Below, in pieces: positions 44,802 through 55,582 of a stretch of 64,000 nt of DNA. This DNA is from Spirometra erinaceieuropaei (Eukaryota; Platyhelminthes; Cestoda; Diphyllobothriidea; Diphyllobothriidae). The notes beneath the pieces are model-generated. The model worked only from the letters and a program-made list of their open reading frames with translations, searched no databases and had not been told where the DNA came from. A program made the translations under genes and the position numbers. Within the stretch, counting starts at the first letter, position 1; the number at the start of each line of letters is the position of its first letter. The stretch covers positions 140,306 through 204,305 of the forward strand of contig CACRXP010000863.1 in assembly GCA_902702965.1 (NCBI GenBank). The letters run 5' to 3'.

Positions 44802-44839
44802 CCTGACGTTTCGGATTCCTGCTCGAACCCATCATCAGG
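44802..44839 (-). ncRNA. Hammerhead-like motif, tandem copy 2
   Basis: Minus strand CTGATGA, U, GGGTTC/GAATCC stem (one G-U) with loop GAGCAG, GAAACGTCAGG. The core is intact; AATAAA is absent (GATAAAG). Confidence 0.55.
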
Positions 44840-44926
44840 TAGGGACCGTGTCTCCTCCTTCACGACTGCTTCCTATGACTCGTCTCTTCGCTTTTATTGA
44901 TATCGATGTGTATCTACTGATAAATT

Positions 44927-45400
44927 TGCTCCTATAGAGCAGGATAGATTGGCCGTTTAACGAGACGCATGGAAAAGAGGGTACGTGAACACATACTGGC
45001 CTGTCTAGACAGAAATGAAAACAAATCGATTTCTGTTTTCGCACATCCTGTAGATGCAAATAACCGAGTCGATGCCAACGAAGCCTTTGAGCTTGTATAC
45101 CGTACACCAGCAAGTTTCTCTAAAGGTTTACGCCAATGTGTGCTAGCTGCAGCCGAAGCAGGGAATTCAGCGCCCTGTTGTCAGAAGACGTTGAGACGGG
45201 CGTTCTGTCTTCCCTGGCCACTGCCGACCGCAGATGGTGATCGCACCTGGTCCCAATTTTATAATGACAACGATGTGTACTCACTGTGCTCGACTCACAA
45301 GCGCCACTTCCAGCCCATGTCACCCTCCTCCTCGTGCCCCGAACACCACAAACCGCCGACCTCGTCATACGGGTGGTGTGAGAACAATGAGTGCTAGTAA
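44927..45400 (+). pseudogene. GIY-YIG domain C-terminal part, PLE lineage III, frame-disrupted
   Basis: Reads IGRLTRRMEKRVREHILACL, DANEAFELVYRTPASFSKGL, RQCVLAAAEA, then CQKTLRRAFCLPWPL. The R-V-R-E-H helix, the AAAEA Glu and the LPWP end fit a PLE-type endonuclease domain. Only the IG of the YIG motif remains, after an upstream in-frame stop. A probable frameshift falls after AAAEA, where the sequence departs from the AIAI expected. The 142-codon frame from 44969 is therefore a remnant, not a gene. Confidence 0.6.
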
Positions 45401-45551
45401 CCCTCGAAGCACTTATAAGCCCTGTCAACTTCTCATATTTTCATTTTTGGTGCAACTGTATGGCTGTGATGATGAGTTATCGGAAACATATCTTCGACAA
45501 CTTGACTTTTCGGTTGAAAGTTTGTCGAACATTTGTGTAGTATGCTAAATA

Positions 45552-47022
45552 CAGTGCGAGGCCGATCTCATGAAATGTTAGCCGCAATTCTTAAATGCAT
45601 TTTTTTAGAAAAGATTACGGTAACAATCGGGAGATGGCACCCAAGAAATACGCCCAACCAAAGCAGCCTGTATTACAGGACAGGTGGTAATAGGGGTTTT
45701 GAGGGTGGGGCCTTCGAATGCGTGGATAAATGTCAATAATAGTAAGATTTTTTTCGGAAATTGCTTTTCGAACGATGAAGTTTTACTTCATCGCTGTATA
45801 GCAAAAAAATTGTGCGCGATGTATGAAAAGTAAACAGATAGAAGTGCTGTAGGCATAAACCATTTTAAGAAACCCGCGAGGCATTTGGGCACCTGTAATC
45901 AGACGCAGCGATCATTTCTCTACACTCCTAAGGTATGCATGGTTAGGTTTAGCCGCAACCCCAATACTGCTGTCACTCGTCAGTCGTGTTAGCCTTGGTC
46001 AAGGCTGATTAACCATGGCTCGGTCTACAGCGATCGCATCTCACTGTTGCAGACTATGATAATCTAAACGAGGCAGCATATGGACTGCAGGTCGGATGAA
46101 ACAACAAATATGTAGGGCTATAACCTTCTCAAATAGATATAGTAGGTATTAATCCTAGGCAATGAATATTTGGGTGACATCTCCCGATTGTTACCAGAAT
46201 TACGTCTGTGGGTTTGTAATCTTTATTATCACGAAGCATAATTCTGTAGTATTTCGGGCTCGCCAGGATGTCGGCTTTTGAATGTAATTCTTTTCGATCT
46301 CCCGCAGAAACCCTACTCGTTAGAAAATGACTATTTATGTAGCTCACATTTTTCACATCGACTTTCGATGGCCCTATAGATTCTAATGTACTTTATAGAA
46401 AATATGCACAAAATAAGTTTTCTCCTACTTGTTTGGTAGAAAAGCACATTATCTTTCAGTTTTGAAAAAGTTTTTAATTATGAGGTTTTTAAGACCGTGC
46501 GCTGTCCATATACACAGCGTCGCACGCGTCCGTTTGCCAGTGTTCCTCCTCAAATGTACAACACAGTTCGTATCCATTGCAAAATTTTATGAACTCTATG
46601 CAGTATCTTCTTAAACGCATAGAGGAATATAGGATTTGGGGAATTAAGGAATTAGGGAATTGGGAAACCTCTTCGGAACCAAAATATGCATTTTGGGGGT
46701 ATTAAATACAAAGACAATGCGATTTTCTACGAAAGAAAGCGTGTTTTTGTGCACGATTTCGATAAAATATATTTGAATTTGCAAGACCATCGAAAATCAG
46801 CGTGAAAGATGCACGCTATTACGTAGTCTTTTTTTGTCGAGTACGGTCTCTGCGGAAGGTCAGAAGGAAGTGCATTTAAAAGCCTACATGCTGTCGAGTC
46901 CGAAATACTGTGAGATTATGCTACATACTAAGTAATACCGCAACGCCACCTTATTAATCCTTTTTAGTCGTAAACGCATTTCACAATTTCGGCCAAAATT
47001 TTTTGAGGTCGGTCATGCACTG
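45552..47022. mobile_element. Tc1/mariner-like element (GAGTGACC subfamily) interrupted by a second TIR element
   Basis: CAGTGCGAGGCC after TA (45550-45551); GGTCATGCACTG before TA (47023-47024). Arms and core are recognisable on both sides of the insertion at 45619-46195. Confidence 0.7.
45619..46195. mobile_element. 577-bp non-autonomous DNA element with GGTAACAATCGGGAGATG termini
   Basis: 18-bp perfect TIRs, extending with CACCCAA to about 28 bp. Inserted in the left arm of the 45552 element. Flanks AAGATTAC and AGAATTAC suggest an imperfect 7-8-bp target duplication, as in hAT- or P-type elements. Superfamily not established. Internal sequence is non-coding. Confidence 0.7.
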
Positions 47023-47024
47023 TA

Positions 47025-47905
47025 TGAGGAAGCGCCCAACTACTTAAATCTGAGCATCCGAGGAGGAGTCTCTGTTAGATAACCACAAGCCATTTCTGTG
47101 TGTACATCGGCTCCGATCACCGACTTTTTTGCCACCCCGCAATTCTTATTTCTCCGGCTTCTCTTACACAGGTACAGGTCAGCACCTTACTCGCCAACTC
47201 TCAAGACTGGTGTTTACGCTTGCTTCCATGTCCTCTGTTGTCTCCAGATCGCTTTTCCGACCCCATTTAAAGAAATGCCTGAACTGTAGGAAGCAGCCCT
47301 CGGGCGCGTCTACCTGCTCTGCGGATCAGATGCCCTGCAATGTGTGATGTATTTCTGTTGCGTAATCGGACGCCAACTTCGTTCTCCTCCTCGCTGCTGG
47401 ACCGGCCGAGATCGATAGGGCGTGAGTTCATTGGCAACTTTTGACCTGTGAAGAGGTTGCAATCCACAAAAACAGCACTTCAGAGTCAGGGGGGATGCTT
47501 CACCGCTCAACACTTGGAGGAATGTCGTCTGCTCTAATAAAACAATGGGTAAGATGTGGTTGTCCAGCCGCGCTTGATGGACACAGTACTGTTGGGACGG
47601 AGGTCAGGGTCAGGGGTTATGGTTAGGGTTACGGGGTTAGAGTTAGAGGTTAGAGTTAGGGCAACTACTTCTCAACCACTCAAAGTACAACCGCGCATTC
47701 CCAATAGCTCTTCTTTTGTCTACAACTGTTTGACCTCGTCCCCTGTGCGTTCCTTGACCACACCTGTAACAACCCCTACTACCACCGGCCTCGTATTACA
47801 CGCTGCGTAGGTTTTTTTCACCTCAGGTGCGGCCGCATAGCCACATCTGACCGCCAAATGTCGACATCTGTACAACTAAAGTAAGTAGTAAGCACATAAA
47901 CATAG
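47025..47905. other. No gene; TTAGGG-like stretch at 47595-47665
   Basis: 'ggggttatggttagggttac' and following gives about 65 bp of variant TTAGGG units, opposite in strand to the 28125 tract. The rest is unassigned. Confidence 0.4.
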
Positions 47906-47909
47906 ATTT

Positions 47910-48212
47910 CAGATTGATTAAAAGAAAGCATATTTTTATTTATGGTTTCTATCAAATATATTTGAATTTGCAAGACCATCGAAAATCAATGGGAAAAATG
48001 CTTGCCACTTAAGTAGTCATTTTTTACCGACTACGCTTTCTACAGGAGATTAAAAAGAAATGCATTTAAAAGCCGACATCCTGCCGAGTCCGAAATGTTA
48101 TAAAAGTATGCCTCAAGATAGTCAGTATTACAACCGCGACCGAATAATTCCTTCTAATCGAAAACGCATTTCAGAATTTCAGCCAACATTTCATGAGATA
48201 GGTCACTCACTG
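47910..48212. mobile_element. Tc1/mariner-like right-arm fragment (GAGTGACC subfamily)
   Basis: Starts within the arm at 'gattgattaaaagaaagc' and ends AGGTCACTCACTG before TA. Very close to the right arm of 36799-37794, so relatively young. Confidence 0.75.
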
Positions 48213-48214
48213 TA

Positions 48215-48730
48215 GCTAAATCATGGCCACGCAGGTTTCGATGAAGTACGTGGCTAGGGGTCATCATTGCCATTCACAAAACCGTAGCGTTTCTGCGCCG
48301 CTCCCAGTTTTACTCAGTTATTTCGTTCTTCGCCCGTCTCTTCCTCTCAATCTTGCTTTCCCCTCCCCCCCTGTCGTTCTCTTCTGGGGAGTGGGTGGGA
48401 TAGTTGGGCAGAATTTACTCAGGGGATACACTGAGAGGTGGAGAGGGCTGCGTAAGGGGTGGGGGGAGGCGGGCGAGTGCGGTGAATTTTACGCTGTTGT
48501 GTCACGCCGTTCGGCGGGTGGTCTCTCGTGCCTGTTGCCCCCACAAACAGAGTCGATTCCTGCCATGGGATTTATAAGGACTTGACACAATGTTTTTTCG
48601 GGTCTGGAATGTGGCTAGCTAGACATACTGTGATCACCCTCGGGCTGCAATAAAACGCATCATGGCAAACTGGCGGAGTTCGAAATAGGCGACCATGACA
48701 TGGCTAACACATGACGGTCACTAGGTTAAC
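48215..48730. other. No recognisable gene
   Basis: A 120-codon frame (48223-48585) over G- and C-rich runs has no domain. Confidence 0.3.
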
Positions 48731-48734
48731 GATA

Positions 48735-48975
48735 TCTTCTTAATGGTGGACGGGACGCTTACCGGTCGCGTTAGAGGCAGAATAACATTGCCGATAAGGA
48801 CAAGAGAGGCTGGGATGGCCGTTTCTGGCCAGCTAGCCATCATCGGCCGGCCATACCTGACCCAGGTTTTTGAAACCACTGAGGCTCGATCCAGCGACCT
48901 GTTGGTTAGACGTCCAACGCCCCTCACCATTAAGCCACGCGCTCGTAGTTTTGTTGGTTGCGATTTGGTATATAC
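48735..48975 (-). repeat. tRNA-derived SINE, minus strand
   Basis: Reverse complement: 'gcgcgtggcttaatggtgag' (A box), 'gttggacgtctaaccaacag', 'gctggatcgagcctcag' (B box), then 'ccagaaacggccatcccagc' and 'ctctcttgtccttatcggc'. Among the best-preserved copies. Confidence 0.7.
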
Positions 48976-49029
48976 AATGGTACTGTGTCTTCCGTAACAT
49001 GATCGATTAGCGTCCTTGATCATTATATA

Positions 49030-49222
49030 TGTCCGATCGCAACCGGCAGTACAAAGGGCCCTTTGCTCAGTGTTCAGGATGTTGGAATTCTAACCAACAG
49101 GTTGTGAGGTCGAGCCCCGAGGACTGCACACCTCAGGGCTGGGTATGGTTGGCTAATCATGGCTAATAAGTTAGAAATGGACATTCTAGTCTTCCGAGTC
49201 GTTGTCGACAATGCCACTTTGC
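49030..49222 (+). repeat. tRNA-derived SINE, plus strand
   Basis: 'cgcaaccggcagtacaaagg', 'gctcagtgttcaggatgttg', 'gaattctaaccaacaggttg', 'aggtcgagccccg' and tail 'agttagaaatggacattcta'. Faces the previous SINE head-to-head. Confidence 0.7.
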
Positions 49223-49621
49223 CTATATTAGGCGCCTCTGTGAGGCTGATGGTGGAGCTCGATAGAGAGCCCTTAAGCTCAACGAACTCAGTCGGGGACT
49301 GCCCTTCTGCCATTGTATGTACGCGATCTGAATGTGCGGGCTACGCCAGTAGCAGCAAACCATGACCCTTGCATCCTGATATGCGCTGGCAGTCCCCTGA
49401 CGCCTGATTCCCTGCCGCTAAATGCGCAAGCGCTCCCGCTGGGTATACAGGTGGTGAGCATGGCTGCCCGATCATCCTCGTTGTCCTTCTGACCTTATAT
49501 GCTGCTGTTGTTTTTGATTAGAATCCTGGGCGGGAATACAGTGTCGCAACACTTAAAATTACCTATTCCCCCACCAGTGTGTCTTACGGGCAGACCAATA
49601 CAACTGCTACCACGGGCGAAC

Positions 49622-50242
49622 TGATACTACTACTACTACTACTGCTACTACTACTACTACTACTACTACTACTATTACTACTACTGCTACTACCACTGCT
49701 GTTACTACCACTGCTGTTACTATTACTACTACTGCTGCTGCTACTACTACCACTACTACTACTGCTACTTCTACTACCACTACTACTACTACTATTACTA
49801 CTACTAATAATAATAATACCACTACTACTGCTACTACTACTACTATTATTACTACTAACAATAATAATACTACTACTACTACTACTACCACTACTAATGC
49901 TACTGCTGCTACTACTACTACTAATACCATTACTACTACTGCTACTACTACCACCACTACTACTATTGCTACCGCTACTGCTAATAATACTGCTACTACT
50001 ACTACTGGTACTAATAATAATAATAATACTAATACTGCTACTACGACTACTACTACCACTACTACTGCTACTACTACTATTGCTACTGCTACTACTACCA
50101 CTATCACTACTACTACTACCACTGCTACTACTACTATTGCTACCGCTACTGCTACTACTAATAATAATAATACTGCTGCTGCTGCTACTACTACTGCTAC
50201 TGCTACTACTAATAATACTGCTACTACTACTACTACTACAGG
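49622..50242. repeat. Imperfect (ACT)n/(CTA)n trinucleotide array
   Basis: About 620 bp of ACT with interspersed GCT, ATT, AAT and ACC units. It opens long poly-Leu, poly-Ser and poly-Val frames (up to 253 codons) on both strands, which are artefacts of the array. Confidence 0.95.
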
Positions 50243-50324
50243 TGGTGAGCATGGCTGCCTAGTCATCATCCTCGTTCTTCTGTTGCTGCTGCTGCTGCTG
50301 GTCAAAACGTGGTCATTTGCTGTG

Positions 50325-50572
50325 GAAGTGTGGAGTGGAACGCCAAGGCGCGGGCTCGACCGCGCCACTCACCTGCGCTCTCCCTCGTCTCCGGTCTTCG
50401 TGCTTCTGTCTTGACACCGGGTCCAGGTGGGGAGTGGGGAAGGAGAGATTGCGGTAGATGCTGCACCAGTGTACTACCACTATAAACTAATTCACGCGCA
50501 AGTCACCGTTCCTGATCCACCTTGCCGAGGGGTATACGGTGGACATCGTCCGAAACAACGGTCGAACTGTCG
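50325..50572 (-). repeat. Medium-repeat family C copy, partial
   Basis: Minus strand shows 'ccggtgtcaagacagaagca', 'gaagaccggagacgagggag' and 'atctaccgcaatctctcc'. It abuts the DNA element at 50575; the TA target lies in its last bases. Confidence 0.6.
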
Positions 50573-50574
50573 TA

Positions 50575-51568
50575 CAGTAGATGTGCTAACTCATGAAATG
50601 TCAACCAAAATTTCGAAATGCCTTCTCGTTTCGAAAAGATAAATTAAGTAGTGTTGTAAAATTAATCATGATGCAGCATAAATCTATTAGGATCCAGTTA
50701 CCTCAGGGTGTCGGCTTTTGAAAGTACTTATTTTCGGCTGCATGCAAGATCTATGCTCTGAAAAAATGACTACTTATGTAGTATGCAATTTTCTCATTGA
50801 TTTTCGATGCCCTTGAAAGTTCAATTATATTTCATGGAAAACATGCATAACCATATTCATTTTTTTACTTATTCGGTAGACGATCACGTCTTCTTCCAAT
50901 TTCATACTCAAAAGAAGAGTACAATTCGTTTTTAAAAAAGTTTCTAATAATGAGATTTTTTAATAACGTTAAATGGCCGTTCATGAAACGTCATGTATCT
51001 GCATTTATGAATGTGGCTTGTAAAGTTAACAGTATTGCTCAGATCCACTGCTTAATTTTATGAACCTCATATGGTCTCCTCTTAACACCGCAGAGAAATG
51101 CATGGTTTTCCGTACACGGAAAATATACAGCTTGCAGTTTTGAAACCCTGAATGCAAGTGTAACAGCGGGTCGGGTTCAAAATTATTCGGGAATTAGAAA
51201 AGTTTTTTTAAAACCGAATTATACTCCTCTTTTGTGTATTAATTGGAAGAAGACGTGATTTTCTACCGCATAAGTAAAAAAATGAATATTTTTATGCACG
51301 TTTTTCATGAAATATAATTGAATTTTCAAGGGCATCGAAAATCAATGAGAAAATTGCATGCTACTTAAGTGGTCATTTTTTGCAGAGTATGGATCTTGCA
51401 TGCAGCCGAAAATAAGTTCTTTCGAAAGCCGACACCCTGTGGTAACTGAATCATTATAGATTTATGCTGCATAGTGATTAGTTTTACAACACTACTTAAT
51501 TTATCTTTTCGAAACGAGAACGCATTTCGAAATTTTTGTTGACATTTCATCTGTTAGCACATCTACTG
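50575..51568 (+). mobile_element. Tc1/mariner-like 1-kb long-TIR element, complete (GATGTGC subfamily reference)
   Basis: CAGTAGATGTGCTAAC after TA (50573-50574) and its reverse complement with two changes before TA (51569-51570); 994 bp. Arms of about 370 bp run from the terminus to 'aattcgtttttaaaaaagtt'. The core contains 'atggccgttcatgaaacgtc' and 'tgcaagtgtaacagcgggtc'. No coding capacity. The transcript would form a long hairpin. Confidence 0.9.
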
Positions 51569-51570
51569 TA

Positions 51571-51775
51571 TATACCCGATCGCAACTGACAGGAAAACGA
51601 GCTCGTGGCCCAGTGATTAGGGCGTTGGACTTCTAACCAACATGGTGCTGGATCGACCCCCAGAGTTTGCTCACCCCAGGGTTTGGTATGACAGGCTAAC
51701 GGCGGTCAAAAAATAAAAAATGGCTACCCCAATCTCCCTATTCTTTTTGACAATGCTATTCTGCCGATGTTTCTG
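51571..51775 (+). repeat. tRNA-derived SINE abutting a DNA element
   Basis: 'tacccgatcgcaactgacag', 'gtggcccagtgattagggcg' (A box), 'ttggacttctaaccaacatg' and 'ctggatcgaccccc' (B box). It starts immediately after the TA of the 50575 element. Confidence 0.7.
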
Positions 51776-52016
51776 CAGATACTCCAGATGCCAAAGTAGA
51801 CGCACTCCCAAATGCTGTCATCCAGTCATATCCATCAAGCAAATTCACAGTTGAGATGGAAAGGACAGTTTCGTTCCCTTTCTTAAACATAATTCTAAGC
51901 AGAAGGCCTAGCGGTAACGTTCGAGGTAGTATCTACCGGAAGAGAACTTGATCTAGACGACATATGAACTTCAGCAGTTCCGCACCCTCTCTCACAAAAA
52001 ATGCACTCAAATTCAT

Positions 52017-52057
52017 NNNNNNNNNNNNNNNNNNNNNNNNNNNNNNNNNNNNNNNNN
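52017..52057. other. Assembly gap (41 N)
   Basis: Run of N. The sequence to the right begins inside a DNA-element arm, so the gap probably hides its left part or more. Confidence 0.99.
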
Positions 52058-52335
52058 GACGTGATTAGCCACCAAACAGGTAGAAGAAAGGAGATTTTTG
52101 GCATATTTATATGAAATATACTTAAATGTGCATTGTCATCGTAAATCAATGGGCAACTTCATATTTCCTCTCTAATCCTTTTCTTGCCGAGTGTGATTTT
52201 TGCAAATGGACGAATGGAAGCTTGTTTAAAAACCGACACCCGGAAGTGACTGAAATATCTTGAGGTTATGTTATACACGAATATATATTACACTACCTCT
52301 CAAATAGCCCTTCCTAAATGAAAATACGGCAACGA
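52058..52335. mobile_element. Eroded Tc1/mariner-like right-arm fragment
   Basis: 'gacgtgattagccaccaaac', 'catcgtaaatcaatgggcaa' and 'gtgactgaaatatcttgagg' follow the family right arm. The terminus is lost. Confidence 0.5.
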
Positions 52336-55300
52336 TATAGTGTGTAGTCCCACCCCGTAACCAGTGACTCGAGGCTTGTTTAATGCGGAAACGGTGCTCA
52401 TAAGCGTTCTACGGGTGCAGCATCAACGCGGAGGGAAAACGAAATGAATGCAATAAAATAAATACACTTATGCTTAGGTTTTTCTTCTAAGCCCAGATAT
52501 ATCGACGGAATTTGGCGCAACAATTGAAAAATACAGAGGTTTTTTGTTGATTTCAAATAATGCGCCTTGATCAAACAGTACTAAAGCCTCCCCTTGCTTT
52601 CGTGGAGTTCGAATCCCACAGTAGCACAGAGAGTTTCATAGTTAGGTCAGAGTGAATTGAAAAATAATTAAAAAGTGGCCTCCAATAAATAAAAAAGTAT
52701 CTGAATAAACCGCCACTTGCGAATTTGAGGCAGATAAGGATCCAAAAGAATGAAAAACCAGTAGGGAAGAAGAACAGTAAAGGCCGAACAGTGCAATTGT
52801 AAGAATCTATTTCGAGATAACGTGATGCACATGAATGCTGGAGGAGCTATGGAAATACACTCCAGCGAACACACAAAATCGCTAAATGAGGCAAGTGAGA
52901 AATATAGAAGAAAAATTTAGGGACCATAAAAATATGCATATAAAGGTTATGTGTAATAATAAAATACATTAATGAATAGAATAAGCGATAGTGCCCATTT
53001 TTCCCCTTTCCGAAATATAAACCATTGTCTCCAGGTTGCAGGAAAGTCAAACGGCCGCGGCTTAGTTTTCTGTCGAAACCGGAATAAAAAACCGAAGCTA
53101 TAAAGTTGAAGGTGATAGAATATTGCCAAGAAAAGGAACTGCTACCTAATGTTGCAAAAAGCCAATGTGGACGCTCAATGCGTCGGCATTCAATACTTTA
53201 CAGTCAATCTTGCCAGGCATTTCCAGGATCAGACTACAGGAAATCGTACCAATGCATTTGAGGTCTAGCGAAGCACACTGAAACGATAGTTCCACGAAGG
53301 AGGGCCGCTGTCGAATTCTGAAATATGGACACACATCGAGGAGGATCAATATCTTCTGTGGTTTAGTTAACCGTCGGCTTAAAGCCAGAGTTAGAAAAAT
53401 TCCTATCGAAAATTTCGGAAGCATATTTGGTGCAAAAACTTCCCGAACTTAAAGAACTCCTTCCTGAAGACAATTTAACGACCATTTGTAATACGATTTT
53501 TCTACGTAAACTCAATTTAATTTAACTGCTATGTTACTGGTTATGCGAACGATTACGCACAAATATGCTCGAAAAAGAAAATACATCACGGCGTATACGT
53601 TGGATACCGGAAATCGTATTTAGATATCGAGGAAGCCGAGATTTTGTGCCGTTGCCGAGGCCAAGAAAACCTACACGCGGCCGGCGATTCTAACAGCAGA
53701 CGTTGCATAACGAGTAATGATACGACAAAAAAGACTTTAACACTCGGAAAAAATACGGACGTCACGGCGCACGGAATCGAAAACGAAAGACAATGCAAGT
53801 ACAGGAAATCAAGGAAAGCCACATCAATCACGAAGAGAAAGGGGCGAAATAAATTATCACTAAAAAGGCCACACTGAAACAACTCGGTGCATGTCGGATG
53901 TATCAGTACGCTGGATAACACCCAAGGGGCCAACTTCTGTATCTATGGCCTAATAAAGTGACTAAGGCCTGCTAAGACAGATTTAGTAATTAGTTATGCA
54001 GATCAAACCCAGCAGGGTTGTATAACCTACCCTTACCAATAGTACGTTTCGGACACTCCATCTACTGTAATTTGGTTAATTTAATGACCGTTCATATCTT
54101 GAGACACTGTTATGCTACGTAAAATTGATTTCGCTCGTGATCCGTAGATAGTACGTTCTACTTGTGAGTAAGTCCTCATGTTGAAAAAACAGGGCGGAAA
54201 AAATAAAAAAATCTAAAAAGCGAATATTTAAATGACGATGAACGCTTTGTAGAGAATGGCAATGCTGTCTCAAGTGTAAAATTCCTCATGTTTCAGCATA
54301 TTTTTGAAGGAAAGGGAAATAATGAACGAAAAATTACAAACGGTGTTTCAGGAAGACATCCAATTTTGAGGCCTGTAAAGGAATATTCCACGTAAATGAG
54401 ACAGACGGCCTTAAATTTAAAGATATGAAGAAAGTTCTGCAGTGCAGATAAGCTCTAAACGGCCAACAGCATGAGATGGTTAAAATGTGATCAGAGGGGC
54501 TATAGATTATTCCGCTAAAACCTAGAAGACTCAGTGACATATTAAAAGCGAAAGTTTCTGCCCTTCAGCAACTGGCAAGAACTTCTGTACCAGGGTGGTT
54601 AGCAGAGGTGTACATTGGCAGATTTTCGCGATTTTTTTGCGTCAAATGCTTGAAAATTGACGCGAAAAGTGCGTACTTTAGGAGTATGAGATAACTGAGT
54701 ACGCCGTCCTAGAGAAGATTACTCATACACGAAAGACATGCTATACCACGCCCGCTGGAGTGACCCACTCAGAGACAGAGGTAAAATTCCATGAAATGTG
54801 AAATTATTTATCTGATCTCTTTCTCCTTGTCTGCCGCATTAACTGCTACCTTAGTGATTTTTTTTGAAAACTTGTTCGACTCTAGGCGTTTTTTTTTCAT
54901 TCAACCTGATTATTTATACTCTGAATTAATAAAAAGCCTCTGCGAGCGAGGTAGACTATGCGACAGTAACTCACTCGGTAAAAAGCGACAGGTCGAGGGA
55001 GAGGCAAACTAGGCTAGAGATTAATCAGTATTATAGGTGGAAGGCAAAGAAAAAGGACTTTCTTCTCACGGCTCAATGAATTCGCGTTTTAATAACCAGC
55101 GGATAGAATAGAAAAGATTTATTATAGCACCATCTTGGAAGTTGTCAGACTCCTTTGAATACAGGAAAAAACCTGAGCCAAATCCATCCTTTTCAACTGC
55201 AGATTGATCAAATCTTCTTAAAGCGTCTGCTTAGCCAATAGAGTGTGGGTTGGGAGCTCGTTTAAAATAAAAAAACCTGACTTCTAAGTCAAAATAATAG

Positions 55301-55580
55301 CCAAAGCACGGAAATAGGGCCGTGTCTTTGGTCGGCTTAAATGTCATAGAGAAGTATTGCTAAAGTCTTGCAACAGTAGAGTTCCTGTACATGCATGTCT
55401 TAAAAGCGCCTCGGTTTTTCGATGTCGTATAATAACTACTGGAGATCAAATAGGAGAACGTGAACCCCTGTCCATATTACAGTTGGCTTTTGCCTAAATT
55501 TCAGGAGGTTTGGATTAGGGTTTCATTCGCTGTTGAGGTTAGCCTTAAGGTAAAGGTCAAAGATTTGGCACGAGAGGAGG
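52336..55580. other. 3.2 kb AT-rich sequence without recognisable features
   Basis: No match to the repeat families. Frames of at most 115 codons (53146-53424, 53586-53933, 53644-53877) have no domain. A B-box-like 'ggagttcgaatcccacag' at 52604 has no tRNA cloverleaf around it. Confidence 0.4.
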
Positions 55581-55582
55581 CG

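Larger units (their letters stand above)
44638..44900 (-). mobile_element. PLE terminal-repeat remnant with two tandem hammerhead-like motifs
   Basis: Two minus-strand motifs, 44673-44710 and 44802-44839, lie in the same orientation 129 bp apart, separated by the TATAAATA (reverse complement at about 44743). The long-form end 'gactcgtctcttcgctttta' follows on the plus strand. No protein part of lineage I. Confidence 0.65.

Noticed and set aside
49579..50262. Long open frames (222-253 codons) on both strands
   Set aside because: They are entirely poly-Leu, poly-Ser or poly-Val translations of an ACT trinucleotide array.
52560..52640. tRNA gene suggested by a B-box-like 'ggagttcgaatcccacag'
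   Set aside because: No acceptor pairing, no D-arm or anticodon arm could be drawn around it.
53586..53933. Opposite-strand frames of 77-115 codons as genes
   Set aside because: No domain, no repeat support, and equally open on both strands in AT-rich DNA.
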